Source of the DNA: Distichodus sexfasciatus
Taxonomy: Eukaryota; Chordata; Actinopteri; Characiformes; Distichodontidae
Length of the DNA stretch: 64,000 nt
NCBI GenBank assembly: GCA_032718565.1
Contig: JAVGVS010000286.1
Span: 248,001 to 312,000, forward strand
Direction: 5' to 3'
Part shown: positions 45,816-57,069 of the stretch, piece after piece
Layout of the letters: every line of letters starts with the position of its first letter
Position numbering within the stretch: position 1 is the first letter of the stretch
Made by a program: the position numbers and the translations under genes
Notes under the pieces: generated by a model
Databases searched by the model: none
What the model was told of the DNA's origin: nothing
Seen by the model: only the letters and a program-made list of their open reading frames with translations

Positions 45816-48800
45816 CACAGTACATCCACTGTAGAAATATCTAAAAAATGGGGGTACAAGCACTTGTCAAAGCTATGAAGACAAACCAATAGAATAAGAC
45901 ACATTTAGTTGTGAGCTGAAATTTGAAGTCCAAAGCACCTCTCGTGTATATGTCTTCCTGTAAAAGCAATTTTAATTATGTGCGTGAACAAAAGAAAGTT
46001 GCATTTCTTTAAGTTCTGTGGTCGATCGGTAACTGTTTACTGGTTACAATAACTGTTTATTATTTCCTGCATTGTGGGGTCTCACGAAATCTTTTGTTTG
46101 AATAGGTTGCCTTTTTTTCATCGTTGCGCCTACTGAATGTATTAAGAAACAATATCTGAAATCAAGAAGGATTTGGTTTGTTTGTCTCAAGCCATAATTT
46201 TGATCAGCATAACAAAACACATTGAAATGTTGTTAACATTCGACCCTTTTGTTTTTGCTCTGTTAACAAGGGAATATGTTGAGATTGTGAAATAGCTATT
46301 AGTCACCTAACTAGTATCCAGCATGTGTTCCGGCAGTTGTTTGTTGAATTTTTTGAAACGTTGCATTTTGAAACATTTGAAAAGAAGTTGGATCATTAAT
46401 AAAATCCACTCTAGTAAGATCTGCACAGTTTTACCGATGAAAAGTGAAAACGTGTGTTACAAAATATTTCCAACTATAGCTTGTCAGATGTCTTCTGTAG
46501 AACAGCAGAAGGAAAGGGAAGAAAAAGTAAAGACCAAGTAAAGAGTGTCAGAAACAACGAGAGAGAATGATGGTGAGCAAGCGAGTGGTGTTTGTAGAGT
46601 GAAGGCCTTTGTGGTGAGAAAAGAGATTGGAATGGACCAGAGGGTGGATGTGAAGTGAGAGAGGATGATGCATGGAGATTGATGTATGGATGTTTTGTTG
46701 ATGGATGGAGGGATGGAGGAACGGCAGCAGCGTCACTTCCTGCTGCGTGCCGTTCTGATCTTGCCACTTCAGAAATAGCAACAGAAGAAGCCAGCGGAAA
46801 CCGTTATTAAGTCATTCAGAGCTCTTTCTCCTTTTCTCCCCTCCTTCTCTCTTTCTCTTTTACTCTCTCCTCCCCCTGCATTTTCTTTTTTCCCCTCATA
46901 TTACTAAAGATCAAGAGCAGCTGGGGTCACAAGCTGGTGTATGTTTTTAACTATGCATTGATTGTATTTTCTCGATCCCAGTGTGGGAATGATATCTATG
47001 TTAACATCCTCATTTTAGCAAAACAGGGAAGTTTGCAGGGGGAGAAGTCTGTGTGTGTGTGTGTGTGTGTTGACAGGTGGCATAGCAGCAGTGAAATGAA
47101 AGTGTGTGTTTGTGACCGCATAGGTGAGATTTTGGTGCAGGTTGAAGTTGGCAGTTCAATCATAAAACTGAATTGCTGTGACAATAAGAAATAAGCGGCT
47201 ATGAGCATTATGAGCTGACACACGGAGGTGTACTCGCGATAGAGTTTGTCTTACTTTCGAGGAAAAAAGATGTTAAGAAAGGGAAAAAAAGAGCTTTTCA
47301 GCTTTTGCTTGAAATCCTAATCTGAGCAATTAAGGAAAAAAAATTTAAGAAGTATTAGGGTTATTGACATTTATTGGAAAATACATATAATGATCATTTT
47401 TAATCTAGAATGTGGAATGTTTTGCTGAATTTATTTATTGATTTTATTTAGTTTGTTGAATTCTTAGAAGCATTTTCTTAAGCGCTACCTTAAATTAAGC
47501 CCTTAAACTGGTGCTTTCACATGCAAACTTCTAAAAAAAAGTTAAATAATATAAACTGAAATCCATAATTCAGCAATCTTTATTTAACAAGGCAAAAAGG
47601 ACACAGAAAGAAATATTTGCTCACAAGCAATTCTGTTTGGTTAATATTCAGTTTGAAATTGTTGCGCAAACAACACCTCCAAAAAACATTGGGACAGAGG
47701 CAAAGTAAAACTGGAAATGTTATACAAGTAATGTTCTGGAAAGTTCCTGTTCTATTTTGTGAAGCGGGCCAGATTGAACCTACCATGCTAGACCAAAAGT
47801 TTGCTTCTGGAGTCTAGATCCGAAACAGATCTTGTTTTTATTTGGCATTTTAAGGTTATATTTCAGTTGTTTATGACGTCAAAGCTGGGTCAGTTTCCTT
47901 GTGGAAATGGTTACAGCTGAGGAACACTAGCTCCTACCTCCACTCTTGGCTGTCGAGTGTGTGCGTGTTTTCACCCAAGTCTTCGGCGTTGTTCTCTCCT
48001 CTCGTGTGTCTTGTGGCAGCGTGTGTGTGTGTGGTACAGTGTGTGTGGGGAGCCCAGTAAAAATGGGTAGAGCCTTGCGGTGCCGGATGCCAATCCGCCC
48101 CCCCCAGCCATGTGTGACTCCTGCCCCCAGATCCGGCGCCGAGCGGTGCTGGGGGAGAGCAGGAAAAGGGGAAGAAGGGAGGAATAGGAGGGAGGAGAGA
48201 GAAGGAGTCTGCGGGGATACTGGCAGCGGGCCCTGTTCTGGCTCCACTAACTCCCCAGACAGGAGGAGACGGCCGAGCCAGCGGGGAAATGGCGGTGCTT
48301 AAGCGTAGAGGGAAAACTCAGGGCGTTGAAAACTAACTAGCGGTACTTCTATGGTCTAATAAATGCTCTTGTCAGGCGATGTATTTTGTAGCAAGCTACC
48401 CTCTGGTCAAGCCCAGAGTTTTGAATTTTGAACCAAAAACACCAGATTTCCAAGCGAGTAACAGTTTCCTAAACCTTCAAAATCGCCAGGCGGAAAAAAA
48501 AGTTTGCTCAATAGACTACAGCTATTTCTAATAATGCCATATGTGTACAACATTTGGAGAAAAAAGAGCTGGGCCTACAGTTATAGCACTTGTTCGTAAC
48601 TAGTTATAGTCGCCTTCTTCTGGAAACACTCTGCTAACCGTACTTTAACATTGCTGCAAGCTAAGCTAACATTGCTACAAATGCTATAACAATGCTTTAA
48701 CATCTAACATATCATGTTGTATAGCATAATTGTAACATATGTAGATAACATTGGTAGCTAGACTACGGTACATACAGCTAGATAAGCAGCCACGAATGAG

Positions 48801-49429
48801 AGATAAATATAACTAGCTATCTAGCTAGCAATTGTAGTATACATTCTGTAGATAAGAGATCAATTTGATAGCTGGTCTAGGATAGCTCTCTCATAAGTAG
48901 AATACAGCTTTGTCTACATAACAACATAACTACGAATTTAGCTAGCAGTGCTATATCTAAGTATTTAAGTAGCAAACACTGCCAGCTAAACTAACTGTTT
49001 TCTGATAGCAGATAGAGATTTTAGCTCCTAACTAGATATCTGAATAGCGATTAAATAAGCCTAACTAGCACATTGTTGGCTAGTTAGGTGAAACTCTTGA
49101 CTATATCTTGCAAGGTGCTGTAACTAGCCAGTCACTTTAGCATTGCTTACACCAAAGCTCTAACTAGCTAACCGTGGCTAATAATATAGGCGTCCTATTA
49201 GCGTTAGCAAGTTATGTCGTTTACACACATTAAACTCCTTATTTTCTCTTTTTTATTTTTTTCATTTCAAGGGGTTTCCATTGATTTGTTAGATCACTGT
49301 AGCTAATTCATTGTACATAATGGTACAGCAGCGAAAAATACTGGACTATAAGATGACTGCTCCATTTTTCGGTTACTCATAAATCAACTGCACTAATTTT
49401 CTGACTGGAGATAGTTTATAGTTTTCCAG

Positions 49430-50140
49430 TGCCACAGTGGTATGAGTTTTAAAAGATCTAATCAGTCTTTAAACTGCCTCTCGGTGTGCTCTAAGTGCAT
49501 TGTAAACTGCCCTTTAATTGCATCGGCACTTTACTTACTGTTTACTGCCATATTAGGCACCCAAATTCTATAGCGTTAAATTCTATAACTGGATAATCCG
49601 TCATTCTCTTTAAATGTGATTTAAAGCTACAATTGACCTGATGCTGTATAATACCCATGTGCAATATTCGTCATTAGGTTTTACATCCCATTTACTGCCA
49701 ACTGTTACATCACTGTATTGAAGTGTTGTGTTTTTTTTGTATTATCTTTATTGTATTGTATTGTATTGTAGTTATTGCACTTCGTTGTTTGTTCAATGCT
49801 GCTGTTTGTTGATCTCCAATGCTGCTAACTGCCTTGTGCAATATCACACTGAATACCATCAATCATACGAAGGTTTACATTCCATTTTCACTACAATTAC
49901 CTGTTTGCACCTTGAGCCCTGTTGAATTTGATGGTCAGTGTTATTATATGTTGCACCACTTGTACATAATATAATATAATATAATATAATATAATATAAT
50001 ATAATATAATATATTATAATATAATATAATATAATATAATATAATATAATATAATATAATATAATGAAACGTCGTCTCATCATGCTTTGTACATGTATAA
50101 AGCTACTGATGACAATAAAGCAACCTTGAACCTTTTCTAT
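49430..50140 (+). repeat. Probable retroposed repeat with an ATAAT pentamer array near its 3' end
   Basis: The body has recurring phrases (CACTTTACTTACTGTTTACT, CCATTTACTGCCAACTGTTA, CTTGTGCAATATCACACTGA) that resemble a dispersed fish repeat ending in TGACAATAAAG. At 49966-50065 lie twenty copies of ATAAT, broken once near 50011. The end is GATGACAATAAAGCAACCTT. It finishes only 15 bp before exon 6. Confidence 0.55.
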
Positions 50141-50154
50141 CCCCATTTTTCCAG

Positions 50155-50280
50155 ACTCCAGACAGATGCAGACGTCTCCGCCGTGGACATACGAGCAGCC
50201 ATATTCTTACCTGGGCCCCATCTCTGCTCCCGCTGTTCACCCCACCACACCCATCTCACCTAGCCGCAACCCCATCCACT
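50155..50280 (+). CDS. runx1: runx1 exon 6 (activation region)
   Basis: Encodes (D)SRQMQTSPPWTYEQPYSYLG and PISAPAVHPTTPISPSRNPI plus His. The SPPW-Y-Q-Y-YLG block is diagnostic for RUNX1 rather than RUNX2 or RUNX3. At 126 nt it is shorter than the 162 nt I know for human. The end corresponding to human MTTLSAELSSRLS is missing. Acceptor is ATTTTTCCAG and donor GTAAGA, phase 1 in and 1 out. Confidence 0.96.
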
Positions 50281-50805
50281 GTAAGAGCTCCAGCACACAC
50301 ACATGCATCTCCACACACACACTGGCTACAGGCAAAATGACCTTTTACTGAACAACACTTCATGAGACAAGGCACATTCATGAGGCACATTTCGCTGAAA
50401 TCCAGAGACCTTACCCAATGCTGTCATCTAAGTCATCACAGTATTTCAGTAAAAAAGGGGGACAATGTCGACAAAAACAAAAAGTATTTAACGTATGATA
50501 TCAAGTTTGTCATGGTATTTACACATTAAGTACAAACATAAATGGGCTTCATGGAAAAAGACAACAATATAAAGTTTGCATGTCTAGCATATGCTAATCC
50601 AATAATATAAGCCAGTAAATAAAGAGATAAAAGAGTGCTCAGAAATGCTGAGCATTCAAAAGGTTATGTTAAGATATAAGTTTCCAGTTATCTTGAGCTT
50701 TACAAATGCTTTAATGTTTACTTTCATGCGATACTCCTCATTATTAATTCATTTCCATGTCGTCGGTCCTCTTTTCACCCCTCCATTTTCTTCCTTCCTT
50801 CTCAG
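50281..50805 (+). other. runx1: runx1 intron 6
   Basis: A 525-bp intron of AT-rich ordinary sequence, ending in the pyrimidine-rich acceptor CTTCCTTCCTTCTCAG. Confidence 0.85.
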
Positions 50806-51338
50806 GTCCGGACCTGACAGCATTCACGGACCCTCGGGTGGGCCTGGAGCGCCCCTTCTCCTCCATCCCCTCCCTGCCGGACGGCCGCTTCTCCGACCCA
50901 CGTGTGCCCTACCCCACCGGGGCCTTCACCTACACGCCTACCCCTGTCACCAACGCCATCGGCATCGGCATGTCGGCCGTGACCGGGCCGGCCGGTCGCT
51001 ACGCCGCCTACCTGCCGCCTCCTTACCCGGGGGGCTCCGGACAGGGCCAGGGGGGTCCCTTCCAGACCGGCTCCTCGCCCTACCACCTGTACTACAGCAC
51101 CGCCGCCGGCACCGCCTACCAGTTCTCCATGATGCCGGGTGGTGGAGCAGGAGGAGGAGGTGGAGGAGGCGAGCGCTCACCCCCCCGAATCCTGCCACCC
51201 TGCACCAACGCCTCCACCGGCGCCGCCCTCCTCCACCCCTCGCTCCCCAACCAGAGCGACGTGGTAGTGGAGGCTGAGGGAAGCCACAGCAGCTCCCCCA
51301 CTAGCATGGCGGCCGAAGCCGTTTGGAGGCCATACTGA
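50806..51338 (+). CDS. runx1: runx1 exon 7, C-terminal activation and repression domains
   Basis: Starts (C)PDLTAFTDPRVGLERPFSSI. It then carries GAFTYTPTPVTNAIGIGMSA, YLPPPYPGG (a PPPY motif for WW-domain proteins such as YAP), GPFQTGSSPYHLYYS, a glycine run (GGGAGGGGGGG) longer than in mammals, and GERSPPRILPPCTNASTG. The C-terminus is EAVWRPY followed by TGA (51336-51338). The terminal VWRPY recruits Groucho/TLE corepressors. Third positions are strongly GC-rich, unlike the AT-rich introns. Confidence 0.97.
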
Positions 51339-51600
51339 AGAGCTTGAACTTTATTGGGCGAAGGACCCGATTCACACAGCACGAGACATTTCTAACAAGT
51401 TGTGGATATTTTGTTTTATTATTATTATTGTTATTATTATTATGAATTACATTATTATTGTTATTGCCATAATCGTTTGACCTTGCTGTCCTTCCTATTG
51501 GTCAGCAACACCAGCTATTTCCTTTTTTGTTTTTGCAAATACACTGACGCATCCATCAAACTCAACCGTTCGCCACTCGAAAACTAGCTGCCATAATAAA
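51339..51600 (+). terminator. runx1: runx1 3' UTR with first polyadenylation signal
   Basis: The first canonical AATAAA after the stop codon is at 51595-51600, which would give a 3' UTR of about 280 bases. A (TTA)n patch lies at 51415-51465. Mammalian RUNX1 messages use much longer 3' UTRs, so a later site beyond this window's obvious signals is possible. Confidence 0.5.
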
Positions 51601-52807
51601 CAGTCCGCACGCCGGCGCCGACAACGGCGATTTGGAGAACATAGCAGATCACTGCCTGCTCGTGGAGGGCGAAGGAATGAAGATCCATTTCGGGAGGAAC
51701 TCGGTCCATCGTGTTCCAAATTTAGTGATCTACAGCTAGCTCCGGTGTCAGAGCGACCACAAAATACACACACCGGATGCTGTAATGCATGCAAGCCCTG
51801 GTTTGCGGGACTTGTCTGGTCACTGCCTTTTCAAAAGCTGCACACTTCACTTGGATTGGTGCATGGGGGCAGCCTGATTTTCACATTTCCACAGGTTTTG
51901 TTCATAATTGAAAAGAAATGACATAGTGGACAGTTCTGGACAAAGCGGAAGAGACTTGTCTGGCAAGTGCTGGTGTAAATAGACTGTAAAGTACTTCCTG
52001 ATCTCACTGTTTGATGGTCGTCCATCACATTTGATGATGTCATCCATCACAGGACACCGTCCTTAACTTCCCCACGTGAGAAAAGTAGTGCGACTTCAGC
52101 TCAGCCTCTATGTTTTTTTTAAGTACAGCTCTTCTTTTCTGTGAATGTAAACCTTTGATGTGAAGAACCCAGTTGTTTGTAGACTTTTGTGTGGCGTCCG
52201 TTATTGTGTCCGTTATTTCTTTTCTCTCTCACACACACACATACACACACAGTCCTATTTAAATATACATTTATAGCATTTAACAGATGCTTGCCTCAAA
52301 CCCTACTCCTCCCTCTCTCGCTCCCTCTTCTTCTCTCCCAGTGTCATCTTGTGCTGATAGGACAAAATCTGCATGGCACCTGACCCGGTGCCAGCCTTTA
52401 GCGCCCGGCCTTCTCCCGTACACTGCTCCCTTGTGCTATTCCTGACCCACGAAGAATTTATAGAGACAGGCAGACAGGCCCTGACCTGCCCACAGCCACT
52501 AAACGCCATCTTACTCACCAGCATTTGCTTTATAATCCACACTTTCTTCCTTAATCAGGAAACCAGGAGAGATTTGAACCCGGTCAGTGATGCTGAACCT
52601 GCATGTTATTGCTGCTTTCAAGGGTTTTAAAAACAGTTCAAGCTAGTTTTTCCTCTGAAAAAAACCCCAACAGCTTCAGATTTCTTTCTGTGAGACGGTT
52701 GCTTGTTGTTTTTTCCCTTTCTCGTCTCATTTCCGCTTTAGTCTTCTTATTTGTTTGATTTCTCCACGGATTACTCTGTCCACATTTGTTTCTGGACTGT
52801 TTATTTA

Positions 52808-53205
52808 GTAGGGTTGTAAATCACAAGCCTAATCCCAATACAATATTATATCGATTCACTGGACCTCGATTCGATGTCTACCGTTATTGCAAAATTTTTG
52901 ATACAATGTTGATTTGATTCAACTCAAGAGCCAGCCATTGATATGAGACAATATCCTTTGCTGATTTACCACAATCAGTTCCATTCATATAAAAAAACCA
53001 AAACAATAGTTGACATTTTTTATTCCCATGCTTAATTGGACATTTAAAGGAAAAACAACATCCTCTTTAAAAAAAAAACAGCATTCTTGTTCAATGGCTT
53101 ACGATATGTATAACGCCTGATCGATCTTTGCAATTTGGATCAATGTTGGGGGCATGTGATCATTGAATCAGTATCAGTGTAGAATGTTGTACCGTTACAC
53201 CCCTT
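52808..53205. mobile_element. Degenerate hAT-like element
   Basis: The left end TAGGGTTGTAAATCACAAGC and the right end (GTACCGTTACACCCCTTTTT) are roughly inverted repeats. The interior repeats words of the CGATTCACTGGACCTCGATT type seen in such elements. Clean target duplications are not visible and no coding frame remains. Confidence 0.45.
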
Positions 53206-53558
53206 TTTAGACATCTTGTTGTGAAGTACAGTCAGTCTTAACGTTGTGTTCCCTTTTATTTCTTTTTGTTCTGTCTTTTTATTTCCCTGGCTCTGCCACA
53301 CACACACGCACACACGCACACACACACACGAGAGAGAGAGGGCAGAGAGCTATATAAATGCAGACCTGAGACTACAGGGCCTCGACTGTAATCCTGCTCC
53401 AGGATTCAGGCCAAGGTCCATAAAATCAAATCGTCTTTATAAAAAGAGCCAGGGATATCAGAGCAGCATGACACCACCCAGACCGAACACACACACACTC
53501 ACACTCCCCAAACACATACCAGTGGCTGTATTTATAAGTGTGTAAGCGTGATTTTGTA

Positions 53559-53760
53559 TTATTATCTTTATGAGGGCCTCACAAAGATAGTGACCACATG
53601 ACTGCAAAAGATGGAGCTTACTTCTTTATTTGAAAGAAGTAGCAGATTTCCTTTAAGTTACTGAGCTTATGTTAGGGTTTAGACTGAAAAGAAGCCATAG
53701 AAGTAATACAAGTCTGTGTGTATGAGAGAGAGAGGGAGGAAGGGAGGAAGGGTGAGGAAA
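53559..53760 (+). repeat. Dispersed repeat fragment plus GA microsatellite
   Basis: GAGGGCCTCACAAAGATAGT, GTTAGGGTTTAGACTGAAAA and AAGCCATAGAAGTAATACAA are pieces related to the repeat at 11745-12090. A purine run from 53723 to 53780 follows. Confidence 0.45.
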
Positions 53761-55263
53761 GAGGAGGAGAAGGAAAGAGCAACCCTGCAAAAAACCCACA
53801 AAAAACAAAAAAACAACAGCAACGAGACATTAAGCCTGAAGTGCTCTAATGTGAAATGGAAGCTATTTACAGCAATTAGACCATTGTTTAAAATAACCTC
53901 ACTTCTCAGATCTCAATTTTCAGCTATCGGACCTCACGTACCGACAGACCCGCAGCCCCGAAGAAAAATTACACTAAATGATACAGCTGAGAGAGAATAA
54001 AAAAATGATACAGCTAATAAATAACAGAAAAATAAACAGCCAAACGACTGCAGGAAATAAGCACAGATTTTTATAGTGGTTTATGAAAGTTATGCAAGTA
54101 CAGATTACTTATTGCAATCTGACCCAAAGTACAATGGGATTTTTGGATAATTTTAAGCTGTCTGACCTGCTAAAATCCAGTTTGTTGGATAGAACTATTT
54201 AAAAAAAAATAAATAAATAGGGCTCCAAATTAGAAAACAACTTTAGACAGAAATAAGTTAAATATGGCAAACAATAACGTTCAGAATTCAACTCATGAGA
54301 TTTTCTTGACCCAAACTGACCCCTTTTCAAGCTGCTTAGTGATTTCCCATGCTGATCTCCATATTCCAACGCAGTTTAAACTAAACTTTCTGGGGCTGAT
54401 TAAGGGTCAGTGGCCCTCACCTATCAATTACAGATCATTCATCAAACGGACGCCTCATCGCGGCTGAGGGTCTACAGAATCGATACACAGAGGGGCAACC
54501 TTAGAAAACTCGTCCTGCCTCCACAGTTCTCATCTCCCGTCAGTTGACTTGTGTTCACCTTGCAGATTCCAGACTGTGATTAATCACAAATGATAATGAT
54601 AAACGGAGGAAATTATCTGTGGTAAGACCAGGCACACTTCCATTAATCTAAAGACTTGACAGGACACGAGAAGGTAGGGGGGATGTTCAAGTGTCATTAA
54701 AAGATCGTTGAACAAATACTTCACTTTTTTCATGATATGACTGCTTCTACACACATATACCTGGGAAGAAACGTTTAAATAAATAAATAAATAAATAAAT
54801 AGATAAATAAATAAAATTTAAACCAGTTTTAGGACTTTTACAACGATACAGCTATCTTCCCAAAATGTTTGTGGCAACACTGACAATAAAATATAATCAG
54901 AAATAAAGAATATTTATTAAACTAAATTGAATCATCTAATCTAATCACACATCGTTGCCCATTTCTGTAATGTTACAATTTGAAAATGTAAAAAAGAATA
55001 CACTAAATAATTAAATCTAATGATCATCTAAAATCTTAACACCGAGTTTCTTATTTACACCATATTTTACATATTTGTGTAAAACATATGTTTGTTTATA
55101 TATTTATCTATTATATATTTAACTGTTCTAATTCAACTATATTATTGAGGAAGCTCATATTCTCCTGTCTCAAACAAGCCCCATTACTTTCTGTGAATTC
55201 GTTGATTTTTTGGATCGTTGTGCAACGGACTCTTATTTTGTCGGATGTTCGCACTGAAACGCG

Positions 55264-55563
55264 CATGTCCGCTCTTTAAACCCCCCCCTCACCGGGTGCG
55301 TTCAAAGAGCGCAGCCTGAACGCAAAAGCAGCGTTCTGCAGCTTATGCGCATGCGCGATATGGACCAAACTCGGCATATCTGCGCAGCGTAGGTGTCAGG
55401 CTGTGTTCCGCGAACTCAGCCAAGCGCCTGCTCTGAACGCGTATTTGCGTCAGGCGCGAAATTCGGAACTGGTGGTGCAGCAGCAGCAACAACAACAAGA
55501 AGCGCGCTATTCCGGGCCGAGGGTCTCCGTTCACGGAATTACACAAGTAAACGCTTTTTAATC
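55264..55563 (+). promoter_or_regulatory. donson: donson promoter and 5' UTR
   Basis: CpG density rises sharply at about 55265 (CACCGGGTGCGTTCAAAGAG, CGCGTATTTGCGTCAGGCGC), as in vertebrate housekeeping promoters. The palindrome TGCGCATGCGC at 55346-55356 is a perfect NRF1 consensus. No TATA box is seen at a fitting distance. The transcription start probably lies between 55360 and 55550. Confidence 0.65.
55346..55356. promoter_or_regulatory. donson: NRF1-type site TGCGCATGCGC
   Basis: A perfect 11-bp NRF1 consensus 208 bp upstream of the donson start codon. NRF1 drives many housekeeping and cell-cycle promoters. Function is inferred from the match alone. Confidence 0.6.
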
Positions 55564-55971
55564 ATGTCGGAACACGGCTGCTACTCCCCGAGCTTCAAGA
55601 AACCGTCCGACGTACTTCGCATGAGGAGGAAGCGGGCGCGGAGTGAGGGAGTCGGTGCGGGAGCCGGGGCCGGAGCGGGAGCGGGAGCGGGAGCGGGAGC
55701 GGGTTCGTTGGCGGCGGCGGGCGTCAGGCCGTTTTCTCCCGGTCCACTGCTTAACGGCTGCGGGCGGAGCGGCGGCGGCGTGAAGCGCAGGAACCCCTTC
55801 GCCAACATCGAGAACACGTACAACAGCCCGAAAAAGAGAGCCGCGCCGGGGCCATGTACGGAGGAAGAGGAGAAGTGTGTAAACCCCTCCGCCTTAGCTC
55901 GGAGCGAAAGTAGCGGGAGTGCGGCCATATTCAGCGAACGGCTCCTCAGTGCAGAAACCAGCCAGAAAACG
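55564..55971 (+). CDS. donson: donson exon 1
   Basis: The start MSEHGCYSPSFKKPSDVLRM followed by RRKRARS parallels the human N-terminus (GYSPGFRKPPEV, RRKRARS), so the ATG at 55564 is secure. Residues 30-47 are a Gly-Ala dipeptide run encoded by GGAGCG hexamers. RRNPFANIEN then matches the conserved RRNPFA motif. The rest is low-complexity and probably disordered. It is 408 nt and ends phase 0 before GTAAAC. Confidence 0.95.
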
Positions 55972-56282
55972 GTAAACTAACGTCGGCAACCACTTCATAC
56001 GGTCATGTGCCCTGAGGTGGCCAAAAATGCCGTCTCAGTTGTTCAGTCTCATCGTTTTTATTGTCATTTCTAGCGTATATTGCCTTGCAGTGTACAGTGA
56101 AACAAAACAGCGTTCCTCCAGCCCCTTGGTGCTACAATAAAACACACACAAAAGTATCTTGGGTTACACAGAATGAAACAGTAAAGTCACACCGTCAAAT
56201 AACCTGCTGTTTGTTGACAAATGAGGTCAAACACCTCATACTACAGCTTTTTTTGCTGCTTCGTACAAACAATAGGATAACT

Positions 56283-57069
56283 AGGGCTGTGGAAAAAATA
56301 TCGATATTTCCTTTCACGATATACTAGATCGATTTTTAGCTCCAAAAATCGATATTTCCGAGGGGAATAATCATGCACCACAAGCAGCCTCAGATAACTG
56401 ACTGGGCACATTCATTTCTTATTTTCAGTCTCACGCACTTTATCTTAACGTTTTTGGTGTTCAGTGTGTTATAATTCAAAGACAATCAAGTTAAAATCCA
56501 GTTCTGAGTTATGTTGTTTTGGCTGAATTATTAATGTAATGTGATTCATTAAGACCACCCGGGTCGTACACAGCAACTTGCATTTCAGCTCTGTTTTTAC
56601 ATTTTCACTGAACTGTAGAATATCGCAATATGTGTAGTAGGGCTGCTCGATTATGAAAAAAAACATAATCACGATTAATTTGGTCAATCTTGAAATCACG
56701 ATTATTTAACACTTTACTTTGTGTTACTATTTAACACTTCATGCTGCTCTCCTCCTTCCGCCATCTTTACCCGAACCAGAACACACACGTGCGTTCAGTC
56801 TTCGGAAGGTGCGTTAGTGCGCGTGCGCGTGTCATTCGGAACACGACAAAATATGAGTATACTTGCAGAGCGTAATGTGGCCAAATAATTGTAATTATAA
56901 TTGTTTTTTGTCGATTACATTATTTTTGTGATTGTTTGGAGCTGAAATTGAAATAAAAATTCGATTAATTGCACAGCCTTAATGTGTAGTATCGTGATAT
57001 AATCATATTGTGACCCATGTATCGTGATACATATTGTATTGTGAGGTTCTTCCCCAATACCCACCCCTA
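56283..57069. mobile_element. Outer hAT-like element carrying a nested insertion
   Basis: Starts TAGGGCTGTGGAAAAAATAT and ends CCCAATACCCACCCCTA, rough inverted termini. Its interior uses ATCGATATTTCC and CGTGATATAATC words on both sides of the nested element. Without the 352-bp insertion (element plus duplication) the outer element is about 435 bp. Confidence 0.55.
56638..56981. mobile_element. 344-bp hAT MITE with perfect 8-bp target duplication
   Basis: Termini TAGGGCTGCTCGATTATG and (reverse) TAAGGCTGTGCAATTAATCG are inverted repeats. The flanks are identical ATGTGTAG at 56630-56637 and 56982-56989. The 8-bp duplication identifies a hAT-family insertion. No coding capacity. Confidence 0.85.

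Larger units (their letters stand above)
43754..50154 (+). other. runx1: runx1 intron 5
   Basis: A SINE copy, CA/GT microsatellites and an ATAAT pentamer array are listed separately. Stretches 44560-45000, 45160-45750, 45820-48600 and 49210-49430 show no exon. 44118-44215 is GA-rich. 48600-49200 is unusually rich in AGCT and CTAG words. Confidence 0.85.
371..51338 (+). other. runx1: runx1 gene, P1 start codon to stop codon
   Basis: Runx1 is the alpha subunit of core-binding factor. It binds TGYGGT sites in the nucleus with CBF-beta and is needed for definitive haematopoiesis. Seven coding exons on the P1 isoform are visible, all with GT-AG borders: 371-428, 32031-32283, 33762-33918, 38442-38546, 43586-43753, 50155-50280 and 50806-51338. 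Exons 3 and 4 are 157 and 105 nt, the sizes I know for mammalian RUNX1. Assignment to runx1 rather than runx2 or runx3 rests on the SPPWTYEQPYSYLG block, GERSPPRILPPCTNASTG and NQSDVVVEAEGSHS. The summed coding length is 1400 nt, one short of a multiple of three because of exon 2. If that were corrected the product would be about 466 residues, near the roughly 480 of human RUNX1c. Two promoters are inferred, P1 before 371 and P2 near 30.2 kb. Confidence 0.95.
51601..55263. other. runx1-donson intergenic region
   Basis: No gene is recognised. It contains a hAT-like repeat (52808-53205), CA and GA microsatellites near 53281-53340, a dispersed repeat fragment (53559-53760), an (AAAT)n run at 54776-54815 and otherwise ordinary AT-rich sequence. 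The remaining 3' UTR of runx1 may extend into its first part. Confidence 0.75.

Noticed and set aside
50645..51277. 210-codon frame overlapping runx1 exon 7 in another frame
   Set aside because: It is the shadow of the GC-rich exon; Arg/His/Pro-rich and without homologue, whereas the main frame matches RUNX1 to the VWRPY end.
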